From: Phenylobacterium sp.
GTDB lineage: Bacteria > Pseudomonadota > Alphaproteobacteria > Caulobacterales > Caulobacteraceae
Reading direction: 5' to 3'
NCBI RefSeq assembly: GCF_016793285.1
Contig: NZ_JAEUMO010000248.1
Coordinates: 1 to 39,592, forward strand
DNA: 39,592 nucleotides
Part shown: positions 7,972 to 17,189 of the stretch, piece by piece
Numbering within the stretch: the stretch's first letter is position 1
Layout of the letters: the number at the start of each line of letters is the position of its first letter
Notes under the pieces: generated by a model
Seen by the model: the letters and a program-made list of their open reading frames with translations, nothing else
Database searches by the model: none
Told to the model about the DNA's origin: nothing
Program-made: the position numbers and the translations under genes

Positions 7972-7996
7972 GTTGCTGCGAACGCAACTTCGTTCG
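7972..7996. promoter_or_regulatory. Overlapping inverted repeats before the HxlR gene (candidate operator)
   Basis: CGAACG (7979-7984) and CGTTCG (7991-7996) are six-bp arms with a six-bp spacer. GTTGC (7972-7976) and GCAAC (7984-7988) form a second, overlapping pair. Both lie 11-35 bp upstream of the HxlR start. Dimeric winged-helix regulators usually bind such sites; autoregulation is an inference. Confidence 0.4.
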
Positions 7997-8029
7997 TTTC
8001 GGGCGGAGCGTCCGGGGACGCCCCTCTCC

Positions 8030-9517
8030 TTACGCCAGCTTGCCCGTCGCCGACGCCGGCTCGCCCTCGGCGACGAGGTCGGCGGCGGCGGCCAGCCTGC
8101 GCAGCGTCTCGGCGTGGCTGGCGCGGCTGATGCCATAGCCCAGCAGCAGCGCCGTGGCCGTGCCGTAGAGCACGATCTGCGTCGGCACATAGACGTGGCC
8201 CAGCGCCGAGAGGATGGAGGCGTCGACGGTCCCCGGCTTCGCGCCCGTCGGGAAGTTGATCGTCGAGATGATCAGGCCCGAGGCGAAGATGCCGAAGCCG
8301 GTCGTGGACTTCGAGGCGAACGCGATGGCGGCGAAGAACACGCCCTCCTGCCGCCGTCCGGTCTTGAGCTCGGAATCCTCCACCACGTCGGCGATCATAG
8401 AGGAGAAGAGGATGTTGGCGACGATCCCCAGGCCCACCGCGAAGATGTTGGTGATGAAGGTCGTGACGAAGAGCGTCTGCGTGCCGTTCTCCGGCCAGAG
8501 GCCCATCAGCCGCAGCACGATCGGTCCGATGGCGAAGGCGAGCCCCACGGGCAACAGCACCATGGCGACGGTGCGCTTCTCGAAGCGGGCCGCGAGGCGC
8601 GGCGCGAGCAGGAAGGCCAGGATCGCGGCGGTCAGGCTGGAGAAGGTGAAGAGACCGATCTGCAGCGCGCTGAATTCCCAGAAGTAGGTCGAGAAGTAGA
8701 GGTTGATCGCGAAGCCCAGGCCGATGCCCGCGTAGAGGAAGAAGGCCGAGAGCAGGATGAAGGCGAAGTTCCGGTTGGCCATGGTGCCCACGAACTCGCG
8801 GGCCAGCCGGCCCAGGGTCACCCGCTGCTGCGGCGGATCGCGCAGGTAGGGGATCTGCCGGTGCGTCCCGATGGACGTGACCAGGATCGCGAACAGCATG
8901 AGGCCGCCGGCGAAGAGGCCGTAGTTGGCGTAGCCCTGCGGGTTGAGCTGGCCCACGGAGTACTCCGACGTCGGCTTCAGGAAGACGAACAGCGCCAGGC
9001 CGTACATCGCCAGCCCGCCCACCCAGCCGAACAGGTAGCGGTAGGCCAGGATGCGCGTGCGCTCGTCGTACTCGGTGGTCAGCTCGGCGGCGAGCGCGGC
9101 GGACGGGATCTCGTAGCAACTGATGAAGCTGCGGATCAGCACGGCGGCCGCGAACAGGAAGATCAGGAGCTGTGCGTGCCCGAGCCCCGCGGGCGGGTTC
9201 CAGAGCAGCGCGTAGGAGACGGCCACCGGGATCGCCGCGCCGTACATCCACGGGTGCCGGCGGCCCCACTTCGAGCGGGTGTTGTCCGAGAGCTGGCCCA
9301 CGATCGGGTCGACGAAGGCGTCGAGGATCAGCGCCAGCATGATCGCGAAACCCACTTCCTTCGCCGGCAGCCCCAGCACCTGGGCGAAGAAGAAGGCGAG
9401 GAAATAGGAGAAGCCGTTGTCCTTGACCCCGAAGGCCACGCTGCCGAAGCCGTAGAAGATGCGGGTGGGCAGGCTGAGGCGTCGCGCATGGGCGGGCGCC
9501 GCGAGGTCGGTGGGCAA
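8030..9517 (-). CDS. MFS transporter, GPH (glycoside-pentoside-hexuronide:cation) type
   Basis: 495 residues with 12 predicted membrane spans. The N-terminal element RIFYGFGSVAFGVKDNGFSYFLAFFF, the motif DAFVDPIVGQLSDNTRSKWGRRHPWM (loop 2-3) and FAINLYFSTYFWEF are typical of the MelB/GPH branch of MFS_2 proteins, which import sugars or glycosides with a cation. I chose the TTG at 9517 because a perfect GGAGG sits eight bases before it; the upstream in-frame ATG at 9595 would add 26 Pro/Arg-rich residues. The substrate cannot be read from sequence. It is divergent from the secreted hydrolase at 9697 and upstream of the HxlR gene on the same strand, so that regulator may control it. Confidence 0.88.
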   Translation of the reverse strand: MPTDLAAPAHARRLSLPTRIFYGFGSVAFGVKDNGFSYFLAFFFAQVLGLPAKEVGFAIMLALILDAFVDPIVGQLSDNTRSKWGRRHPWMYGAAIPVAVSYALLWNPPAGLGHAQLLIFLFAAAVLIRSFISCYEIPSAALAAELTTEYDERTRILAYRYLFGWVGGLAMYGLALFVFLKPTSEYSVGQLNPQGYANYGLFAGGLMLFAILVTSIGTHRQIPYLRDPPQQRVTLGRLAREFVGTMANRNFAFILLSAFFLYAGIGLGFAINLYFSTYFWEFSALQIGLFTFSSLTAAILAFLLAPRLAARFEKRTVAMVLLPVGLAFAIGPIVLRLMGLWPENGTQTLFVTTFITNIFAVGLGIVANILFSSMIADVVEDSELKTGRRQEGVFFAAIAFASKSTTGFGIFASGLIISTINFPTGAKPGTVDASILSALGHVYVPTQIVLYGTATALLLGYGISRASHAETLRRLAAAADLVAEGEPASATGKLA

Positions 9518-9696
9518 GGGGCGATCCTCCGGATTTCGCGGCTTTCCGCCGTCTGGCCGTTGGTGCAACGTGGACGGGGCGCCGGGCGGCGTCAATCCGG
9601 TTTGAATGTCCGGTACGACACACGGATATCAGGCGCCTCGGCTATACGTTTGAGTATCTGGTATCATCCACACGACGACGAGGCGGGAGGCGAGCG

Positions 9697-10722
9697 ATGA
9701 GGTTTTTCAGCAAACGGATGAGCCTGGGCCTGATCCTGGGGCTCATCGTGACGACGGCGGCCGCGGCGCAGGCGCCGACCGTCCCGAAGCGCAACCCGGC
9801 CGATCCGGCCACCTGGCCCACCGGCCGCGCGGCCCAGTACCAGGCGCCGGACGACGTCGCGTTCAGAAGCGTGAGCATCCTCAGCGAAGGCGTGCGCCTG
9901 CACGGCGAGATGTTCACGCCCAAGGCCAGGGTGGGCCAGAGGCTGCCGACGATCGTGATGGCGCACGGCTGGGGCGGCACCGCCTCGGGCTTCCGCGCCG
10001 ACGCCGTGCAGCTCGCCCGGGCGGGCTACCAGGTGCTGACCTTCGACTACCGGGGCTGGGGCGAGAGCGACAGCCGGGTGATCCTGACCAGGCCACAGCC
10101 GACCCTGCCGCCCGGCCGCCGCTTCACCGCCGAGGTCGAGGCCGTGCGCGGCTACGTCGACCCGTCCGAGCAGACCCAGGACTGGTTCAACGTCCTGGAC
10201 TGGGCGGCCGCCGACCCGGGCGTCGATCCCGACCGCATCGGCATCCGCGGCTCCAGCTTCTCGGGCGGCATCGTAGTCTATGTGGCCGCGCGCGACGAGC
10301 GCGTGAAGGCGCTGGTCAGCCAGGTGGGGTCGGTGCCCTCCAGCCCGCCGCCCGGCGCGCCGAACCCGACGGCCGCCGGCGCCCGCGCCCAGGCCGCCAG
10401 GATGGCCCGCGGCGAGGTCGGCTATCCCGAACCCGGCGCGCAGGTCGTCGGCGCCCTGATCGGCGCGCCCATCGGCGACAAGTTCCTGCGCTGGACCCCG
10501 GGCGACGACGCCCAGGATGTGCGCGCCGCCAGCCTCTTCATCATCGCCGAGAAGGAGGAGCTGTTCGACAACCGCCCGAACGCCATCCTGGCGAGCACGC
10601 GCGTGAAGGGCCCGGTGAAGCTGGTCACGCTCCCCGGCATCGCCCACTATGGCGTCTATGGCGAGAAGCGCGAGGAGGCGGTGAACCTCGCGATCCAGTG
10701 GTTCGACCAGTACCTGAAGTAA
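9697..10722 (+). CDS. Secreted alpha/beta hydrolase (CocE/dienelactone-hydrolase-like)
   Basis: 341 residues with a signal peptide (SLGLILGLIVTTAAAAQA). The hydrolase fold shows the oxyanion region MAHGWGGTASGF, a DYRGWGESDS loop, the nucleophile Ser187 in GSSFSGG, Asp291 in ELFDNRP and His317 in GIAHYGVYG. The GxSxSGG elbow and YRGWGESD resemble the X-Pro peptidase/CocE-like and S9-like esterases. It acts outside the cytoplasm on an unknown ester or amide. It is transcribed away from the GPH transporter across a 179-bp intergenic region, so a pair of extracellular hydrolase plus importer is possible (inference). It converges on the tandem TetR gene. Confidence 0.85.
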   Translation: MRFFSKRMSLGLILGLIVTTAAAAQAPTVPKRNPADPATWPTGRAAQYQAPDDVAFRSVSILSEGVRLHGEMFTPKARVGQRLPTIVMAHGWGGTASGFRADAVQLARAGYQVLTFDYRGWGESDSRVILTRPQPTLPPGRRFTAEVEAVRGYVDPSEQTQDWFNVLDWAAADPGVDPDRIGIRGSSFSGGIVVYVAARDERVKALVSQVGSVPSSPPPGAPNPTAAGARAQAARMARGEVGYPEPGAQVVGALIGAPIGDKFLRWTPGDDAQDVRAASLFIIAEKEELFDNRPNAILASTRVKGPVKLVTLPGIAHYGVYGEKREEAVNLAIQWFDQYLK

Positions 10723-10776
10723 GTCGCGGCCCGTTCAGGAACGTCATCCCCGCCCCCGCCATGGCGTTCGGTTGGC

Positions 10777-12045
10777 TCAGGTCGCGGCGGGCGAGGCCAG
10801 GCCCTCGAACAGCGGCCGGACGTAGTGGGCCACCACCGCGTCCGCCGCCATGCCGGGCGTCCAGTAGTGCAGTTCCGCCGCGGCGTTGATCGCCGAGCTG
10901 ATCACCTGCGAGGCGATGTTGACGTCCACCGGCGCGACCGAGCCGTCGGCGATCCCGTCGCAAAGGATCGAGGCCAGCCGGTACGACAGCCGGTCGAACC
11001 GCTGCAGCAGGCCGAGCCGGATCGGCTCCGGCACCGCCGTCAGCGCCGAGGTGCGCAGCAGCGGCGCCGCGCCGCTCATCTGGTGCTCGATCAGCGCCGA
11101 GACCGCCGAGACCAGCACCTCCAGGCCCGATCCGCCGGCCCGCTCCGCCGCGTGGATCGCGCGCCACATCAGGTCGAAGGTGCGCTGGAAGCAGGCGACC
11201 ACCAGCTCGTCCTTGGTCTCGTTGTGGTGGTAGAACGCGCCCTTGCTGACGTTCAGCCGGGCGGAAATCCGCTCGACCGAGGCGCCGTGATAGCCCTCAT
11301 CGTTGATCAGGTGGGTGGCGGCGCGCAGGAACTGCTCTGACGACGAGGTGGCGATCGGCGCGTCGGCGCGCGACAGGTCCAGCGGCTTCGGCTGCGGCCA
11401 CGCCGCCCCCTTCGCCATCAGGCCGCGGGTCAGGATCGCGGCCATCCGGTCGGCGGTTCGCGGGAAGTCGGCGCACTCGGCCTGGTGCTGCCAGGCGCAG
11501 ATCCAGAACACCTGGCTCAGCAGCGCGTGCGCGCGGGCGTTGCGGTGCAGCCGTGGCAGGTCGCCCTTGCCGGCCAGGAGGCCGCGGAAGGCGCGGTACA
11601 TCCCGACATAGGCGTCGTTGACCGGCTCGCAGTTGAGCGCGCGCACGTCGTTGAACACAGGCAGGCGATCGGCCTCGCCCAGGTCGACCCGCCGGGCATG
11701 GGCGAAGTAGCCGCGGATGAAGGCGGAGAGGCGCGCCTCGGGCGTCGGCTCGCCCGCAGCGGCAGCGATCAGGTCGCCATACGCCTCGACGCCCTTCAGG
11801 AAGGCGGCGGCGGCCAGGTCTTCCTTGTTCCTGAAGTAGTAGATGACGCCGGTGGGCACGAGGTCGAGACGGGCGGCCACGTCGCCGAGCGTCATGCCGC
11901 GCACGCCCTTTCGGTTCATCTCCTCGACGGCGGAGCGGACGATGGCGCCGCGCCTGGCCTCGTAGCGGCGCGTCGGCCGCCGCGCTGCGGGTTCGTCGCC
12001 GCCGGCCTCGCCGTCGCCGCCCGCGTCATGGCCCGTCATTGACAT
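10777..12045 (-). CDS. Tandem TetR/AcrR-family regulator (two TetR units in one chain)
   Basis: 422 residues, about twice the normal TetR length. The first HTH lies near residues 52-72 (TLGDVAARLDLVPTGVIYYF) and is followed by its own ligand-domain-like helices. A second complete TetR unit begins near residue 230, with HTH VERISARLNVSKGAFYHH (about 255-275) and another C-terminal helical domain ending VVAHYVRPLFEGL. Both halves carry the TetR pattern of a helix, a G(V/A)xYY/H turn and KxEL. The second is the more canonical. A single chain could act as a built-in pseudo-dimer. Start ATG at 12045 or 12039. It is divergent from the CoA-transferase at 12175, its most likely target. Confidence 0.88.
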   Translation of the reverse strand: MSMTGHDAGGDGEAGGDEPAARRPTRRYEARRGAIVRSAVEEMNRKGVRGMTLGDVAARLDLVPTGVIYYFRNKEDLAAAAFLKGVEAYGDLIAAAAGEPTPEARLSAFIRGYFAHARRVDLGEADRLPVFNDVRALNCEPVNDAYVGMYRAFRGLLAGKGDLPRLHRNARAHALLSQVFWICAWQHQAECADFPRTADRMAAILTRGLMAKGAAWPQPKPLDLSRADAPIATSSSEQFLRAATHLINDEGYHGASVERISARLNVSKGAFYHHNETKDELVVACFQRTFDLMWRAIHAAERAGGSGLEVLVSAVSALIEHQMSGAAPLLRTSALTAVPEPIRLGLLQRFDRLSYRLASILCDGIADGSVAPVDVNIASQVISSAINAAAELHYWTPGMAADAVVAHYVRPLFEGLASPAAT

Positions 12046-12049
12046 GTCA
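12040..12049. promoter_or_regulatory. Perfect 10-bp palindrome at the tandem TetR start codon
   Basis: TGACATGTCA spans the first possible start codon of the TetR gene and lies in the 129-bp divergent region. A TTGACA hexamer on the plus strand overlaps it. A clear -10 box is not visible, so promoter assignment is weak. It is a possible operator for the adjacent regulator. Confidence 0.3.
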
Positions 12050-12174
12050 CGCTTCTACCGAAAAAGCGCTGCGGTCTCCATCACCCCCTGCCGCAGGGTC
12101 ATCCGGCGGCGCGTCGAGTTGTCGGCGGCCCCGGCGCGCGGTTAGGTGGCGCGTGCGTCGCGTCGGAGGTTCGT

Positions 12175-13344
12175 ATGCTGCTGGAAGGCCTGAAGGTCGT
12201 GGAGATGTCCACCTGGGTGGCGGGGCCCAGTTGCGCCGCGGTGATGGCCGACTGGGGCGCCGAGGTCATCAAGGTCGAGAGCCCGATGGGCGACGTCACC
12301 CGCACCTTCTTCCCCAACCCCGCGAACGGCCAGAGCCCGATCTACGCTAACGAGAACCGCGGCAAGAAGGGCGTCGTGCTCGACACGACGAAGCCCGAGG
12401 GCCGTGCGGCCCTGAAGCGGCTGCTCGAGGACGCCGACGTCTTCGTCACCAACACGCGGCCGGGCTCGCTGACGAAGATCGGCCTCGACTACGACAGTCT
12501 CAAGGGCGCCTTCCCCAGACTGATCTACGCCGCCGTCACCGGCTTCGGCCTGACCGGCCCCTGGGCCAACGAGGGCGGCTTCGACATCACCGCCTTCTGG
12601 GCCCGCAGCGGGGTCGCGCGCGCCACCATCCCGACCGACCAGGAGCCCTTCCCGTCCCGCCCGGGTTTCGGCGACCACGTGACGGCGATCACGACCGTGG
12701 CCGGCATCCTGGCGGCGCTGCATGAGCGGCACTCGACCGGCAAGGGCCGCCTCGTGGAGACCAGCCTGCTGCGCGCCGGCAGCTACGCGATCAGTTGGGA
12801 CCTGGCGCTGCAGCTCTACTACGGCGAGGTGCAGACCGCGGGCCCGCGCGACGACCGTCCCGTGGCGATTTCGGGCTTCTTCCGCACCAAGGACGACCGC
12901 CACCTGGTGATCGTACCCAAGAACGTGAACTGCTTCACCAATGTGATGATCGCCATCGACCGCCCCGAAGTGGTGGCCGATCCGCGCTTCGAGATCCCGA
13001 TGCTCGACATGGACATCGTCCGCGAGGCGCGCGCGATCTGCGACGAAGGCTTCGCCCGGTTCACGCTGGAGGAGATCGGCGAGCGGCTGAACGAACTCGA
13101 CGTGGCCTGGGGCCCGCTGGGCACGCTGGCCGAACACGCCGCGTCCGAGCGCGCCGAACTCGCCGGCTGCTTCGTGGAGCTGGAGGACGGCCTCGGCGGC
13201 AGGTTCCGCGGCGCCGCGACGCCGGTGCGGTTCCCGGAGGGCGCGCCGGCCGTGGGCCGCCACGCGCCGGCGCTCGGCGAACATACGCGCGAGGTTCTGG
13301 AGGCCGCGGGCCTCACCCCCGACGAGATCGCCGCGATCCTGTAG
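12175..13344 (+). CDS. CaiB/BaiF family III CoA-transferase
   Basis: 389 residues. The N-terminus LLEGLKVVEMSTWVAGPSCA, then DWGAEVIKVE, YANENRGKKGVVLD, TNTRPGSLTKIGLDYDSLK and AVTGFGLTGPW are the ordered family III signatures. The catalytic aspartate is Asp167 in PGFGDHVTAI. Family III enzymes move CoA between carboxylic acids through aspartyl-CoA anhydride intermediates. The substrate is not deducible; length and motifs fit the formyl-CoA/carnitine/bile-acid group. No acyl-CoA dehydrogenase or ligase is adjacent. It is divergent from the tandem TetR regulator and followed by a stem-loop shared with the convergent upp gene. Confidence 0.9.
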   Translation: MLLEGLKVVEMSTWVAGPSCAAVMADWGAEVIKVESPMGDVTRTFFPNPANGQSPIYANENRGKKGVVLDTTKPEGRAALKRLLEDADVFVTNTRPGSLTKIGLDYDSLKGAFPRLIYAAVTGFGLTGPWANEGGFDITAFWARSGVARATIPTDQEPFPSRPGFGDHVTAITTVAGILAALHERHSTGKGRLVETSLLRAGSYAISWDLALQLYYGEVQTAGPRDDRPVAISGFFRTKDDRHLVIVPKNVNCFTNVMIAIDRPEVVADPRFEIPMLDMDIVREARAICDEGFARFTLEEIGERLNELDVAWGPLGTLAEHAASERAELAGCFVELEDGLGGRFRGAATPVRFPEGAPAVGRHAPALGEHTREVLEAAGLTPDEIAAIL

Positions 13345-13386
13345 GGCACACGCCTGGCCGCAATGCGCTCCGCCGCCGGACAGAAC

Positions 13387-13414
13387 GGGCCGCGCAGGGT
13401 CAGCCGCGCGGCCC
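13387..13414. terminator. Stem-loop between convergent CoA-transferase and upp genes
   Basis: GGGCCGCGC (13387-13395) and GCGCGGCCC (13406-13414) form a perfect nine-bp stem with a ten-nt loop, midway in the 220-bp gap between two convergent genes. It could serve both directions. No U tract follows on either strand, so its efficiency is uncertain. I see nothing else in this gap. Confidence 0.45.
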
Positions 13415-13564
13415 GAGGTCGAGGAAGGAGAACGCCCCGGAAGGGCTGAACCCATTGGCGCCCCCTCGTGGCGGGCCGGCAACGACGGTGGCGTCAGGCG
13501 GTCGAACTTCCCGCCGATCGCCCAGGATCGCGGCAGCACCGCGCCGCGGCGCCCGGTTTTGCGG

Positions 13565-14206
13565 CTAGCGGGTGCCGTACATGCGGTCGCCCGCGTCGCC
13601 CAGCCCCGGCAGGATGTAGCCGTGGTCGTTCAGCCGCTCGTCGACCGCCGCCGTCCAGACCTTCACCGCGGCGTGGTGGCCCTGGAACTTCGACAGTCCC
13701 TCCGGAGAGGCCAGCAGGCAGGCCATGCGGATATCCTTCGCGCCGGCCTCCAGCAGGCGGTCGACCGCGGCGATGGCGGTGTTTCCGGTGGCGAGCATCG
13801 GGTCGATCACGATCACGCTGCGGTCGGCGAGATCGGCCGGCGCCTTGAAATAGTATTCCACGCAATTGAGCGTCGCCGGGTCGCGGTAGAGGCCGATGTG
13901 GGCCACGCGAGCCGCCGGGACCAGGTCGAGCATGCCGTCCAGCATGCCCATGCCCGAGCGCAGGATCGGCGCGAACACCAGCTTCTTGCCCGCCAGCATC
14001 GGGGCCCGCATCGCGGTCAGCGGCGTCTCGATCTCCACCTGCTCCAGCGGCAGGTCGCGGGTGACCTCGTAGGCCAGCAGCGAGCCGATCTCCTTCAGGA
14101 GCTGGCGGAAGCTCTTGGTCGAGGTGTCCTTCTTCCGCATCAGGGTCAGCTTGTGCTGCACCAGCGGGTGGTCGACGACGGTGACGCCCTTGATGGCCCG
14201 AGCCAT
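13565..14206 (-). CDS. upp: Uracil phosphoribosyltransferase
   Basis: 213 residues with all UPRT landmarks: [22 protein letters not shown] at the N-terminus, [24 protein letters not shown], the PRPP-binding loop [19 protein letters not shown] and the uracil-binding C-terminal [17 protein letters not shown]. It makes UMP from uracil and PRPP. The ATG at 14206 is preferred to a TTG six bases upstream. It is the last gene of the minus-strand unit GTP cyclohydrolase II homologue - DUF1688 - upp, 12 bp after the DUF1688 stop. In the yeast URC pathway, a UPRT (URC6) provides the UMP-level intermediate, so this copy likely feeds that pathway as well as salvage. Confidence 0.95.
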   Translation of the reverse strand: MARAIKGVTVVDHPLVQHKLTLMRKKDTSTKSFRQLLKEIGSLLAYEVTRDLPLEQVEIETPLTAMRAPMLAGKKLVFAPILRSGMGMLDGMLDLVPAARVAHIGLYRDPATLNCVEYYFKAPADLADRSVIVIDPMLATGNTAIAAVDRLLEAGAKDIRMACLLASPEGLSKFQGHHAAVKVWTAAVDERLNDHGYILPGLGDAGDRMYGTR

Positions 14207-14218
14207 GCGCAAGTCCCT

Positions 14219-15382
14219 CTAGAAAACCGTGCCGTCGGAGATGACGGCGATGGGCGGGCCCGCGTCGGCCCGCTTCTCCCGGGCGATGCGCCGGCCCGCG
14301 GCCCACGACCCGCCCTCCAGCACCCGCGCCAGCGGGAACGCTGCGGCGCTGACCCCCAGCCGCGCGCGGACCAGCGGCGCGAGCCTGTCGAGCAGCGCCA
14401 CGGTCAGGGACCGCCAGCCCACGACCAACGGCCCGTCGACGGGATGCGCGCGGCCGGCGTCGGCCGGATCGGCCAGTTGCAGGACGCCGGTGTCCACGAA
14501 GAGGCCCCCGTTGCGGTATTCCGCGAGGCCCGTCAGCCCGTCGACGTCGACGACCTCGATCCCCGCCGCCTCCAGCGGCTCGATCAGCGAATAGCTCATC
14601 CACTGGCTGAGCTTGTGCAGCGGCACGTAGCCGTCGACGGCCGGGTGGGTCCAGCAGTCGCCGAGCGGCCGCCCGCCCAGGCTCAGGCGGCCCGGCCAGA
14701 TCGGCCCCAGCGCCTGGAGCAGCACCTCCAGGATCACCGGGGCGCGCAACCGCCCGCCCTCGGCGTGCTTGCTCATGACATCGAACAGCGCGCCCGGCCG
14801 GCCCACCGCGTCGCCCAGCCGGCGCAGCAGTTCGGCGCGGCCTTCGAGGCCTACCAGCGGGTTGTCGTCGCGGACCTGGAACGCCTGCGCGATCATCGCG
14901 GCGTCCACCTTCGCCAGTCCGTCGGCGCGCAGCGGATCGGCCGGATCGGCCGACAGCGCCCCCGACTGAAAGAGCCGCAGCGACGCCACGCCCAGACCCT
15001 CGGATCGCCCCAGCACCGCGCCGGTGGCCGCGTCGCAATAGCGCCACGCCGCGCCTGCGCCGGCGTCCAGCAGCACCGAGGGGATCACCAGGTCGAAGGC
15101 GGCGCGGCCGAGCTCCTTCGGGTCTGCCGGCTTCTCCGCCTCGGCCCACAGGTCGCGGCCCTCCACGACGAAGTGCCGCCAGCGGGCGTGGAACGGCACG
15201 TCGAGGTCCGGATAGTTGGTCCGCACCGTCTCGACGGTGAGGTCGGCGGCGATCTCCAGCCGGTCGAGGTCCAGCCGCCACTCGGCGAGCCTCCCCGCCT
15301 CGGCCAACGCCAGCATCTCATGCGCCCGCTCGCGCACGGCCGCCGCGGTGAGCAGGCGGCGGGCTTCAGCAGCTTCCGACAA
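14219..15382 (-). CDS. urc4: DUF1688 / URC4-type uracil catabolism protein
   Basis: 387 residues matching the DUF1688 (URC4/Urg3) family: the N-terminal DLTVETVRTNYPDLDVPFHARWRHF, the central DLVIPSVLLDAGAG and RLFQSGALS, then HPAVDGYVPLHKLSQWMSYSLIEPLE, DGLTGLAEYRNGGLFVD and WRSLTVALLD. The family is genetically required for uracil use in Lachancea kluyveri, but its chemistry has not been firmly defined. The start codon is TTG, directly abutting the TAG stop of the upstream GTP cyclohydrolase II homologue (zero spacing), with AAGGA eight bases before. This is strong translational coupling and shows the two act together. Confidence 0.92.
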   Translation of the reverse strand: MSEAAEARRLLTAAAVRERAHEMLALAEAGRLAEWRLDLDRLEIAADLTVETVRTNYPDLDVPFHARWRHFVVEGRDLWAEAEKPADPKELGRAAFDLVIPSVLLDAGAGAAWRYCDAATGAVLGRSEGLGVASLRLFQSGALSADPADPLRADGLAKVDAAMIAQAFQVRDDNPLVGLEGRAELLRRLGDAVGRPGALFDVMSKHAEGGRLRAPVILEVLLQALGPIWPGRLSLGGRPLGDCWTHPAVDGYVPLHKLSQWMSYSLIEPLEAAGIEVVDVDGLTGLAEYRNGGLFVDTGVLQLADPADAGRAHPVDGPLVVGWRSLTVALLDRLAPLVRARLGVSAAAFPLARVLEGGSWAAGRRIAREKRADAGPPIAVISDGTVF

Positions 15383-16639
<1,257 letters not shown>

Positions 16640-16663
16640 GCGTGGCGTGACCTCCAGAGTCGA

Positions 16664-16700
16664 AAAGGCCCTGCCCGGTTTTCGCCGGCGCAGGGCCTTT
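16664..16700 (-). promoter_or_regulatory. Terminator-like hairpin in the leader of the URC operon
   Basis: AAAGGCCCTGC (16664-16674) and GCAGGGCCTTT (16690-16700) form a perfect 11-bp stem. An inner CCGG/CCGG pair (16675-16678 with 16685-16688) extends it across one bulged base. On the minus strand the RNA hairpin ends in UUUU and sits eight bases before the ribosome site of the GTP cyclohydrolase II homologue. No gene ends here on either strand, so it is in a 5' leader, where it would act as an attenuator or other switch (inference). In the plus direction it lies 124 bp before the DUF1428 gene. Confidence 0.6.
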
Positions 16701-16824
16701 GAGAGCGAACAGTGATCCTAGTGCGCGGAATTGGCAACAAATCCTCTATGCGGTGTCGGAACGACCCGCGCCCGCGCGTCTTCAAGAGGCCGGGCCGACC
16801 GGGCATCACATCGGAGACACTGAC

Positions 16825-17178
16825 ATGACCTACGTCGACGGCTTCGTCCTGGCGATCCCCAAGGCCAACAAGGCGAAGTATCTCGAGATGGCGCAGAAGG
16901 CCTGGCCGCTCTTCAGGGAGTTCGGCGCGATCCGCCATGTGGAGTGCTGGGGCGACGATGTGCCCGACGGCAAGGTCACCGACTTCAAGGGCGCGGTGAA
17001 GGCCAAGGACGACGAGGTCGTGGTCTTCGCATGGGTCGAATACCCCTCCAGGGCGGTCCGCGACGCGGCCAACAAGCGGATGATGGAGGACGAGCGCATG
17101 TCGGGCATGGAGATGCCGTTCGACGGCGCCCGCATGATCTTCGGCGGCTTCACGCCGATTCACGACGAAAGCGCCTGA
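16825..17178 (+). CDS. DUF1428 (YbaA-like) family protein
   Basis: 117 residues, full length for the family: MTYVDGFVLAIPKANKAKYL, then HVECWGDDVPDGKVTDFKGAV, DDEVVVFAWVEYPSRAVRDA and MPFDGARMIFGGFTPI. This is a ferredoxin-like, dimeric alpha/beta-barrel fold of unknown biochemical role. The start at 16825 has CGGAG eight bases upstream and gives the exact family N-terminus; a longer frame from 16699 has no family support. It is single, divergent from the URC operon and convergent with allantoicase at an 11-bp gap. Nothing ties it to nucleobase breakdown except position. Confidence 0.9.
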   Translation: MTYVDGFVLAIPKANKAKYLEMAQKAWPLFREFGAIRHVECWGDDVPDGKVTDFKGAVKAKDDEVVVFAWVEYPSRAVRDAANKRMMEDERMSGMEMPFDGARMIFGGFTPIHDESA

Positions 17179-17189
17179 CGCGGCCGACG

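Noticed and set aside
16699-16824. N-terminal extension of the DUF1428 protein
   Set aside because: It has no family similarity; the internal ATG at 16825 has a good ribosome site and matches the family start.
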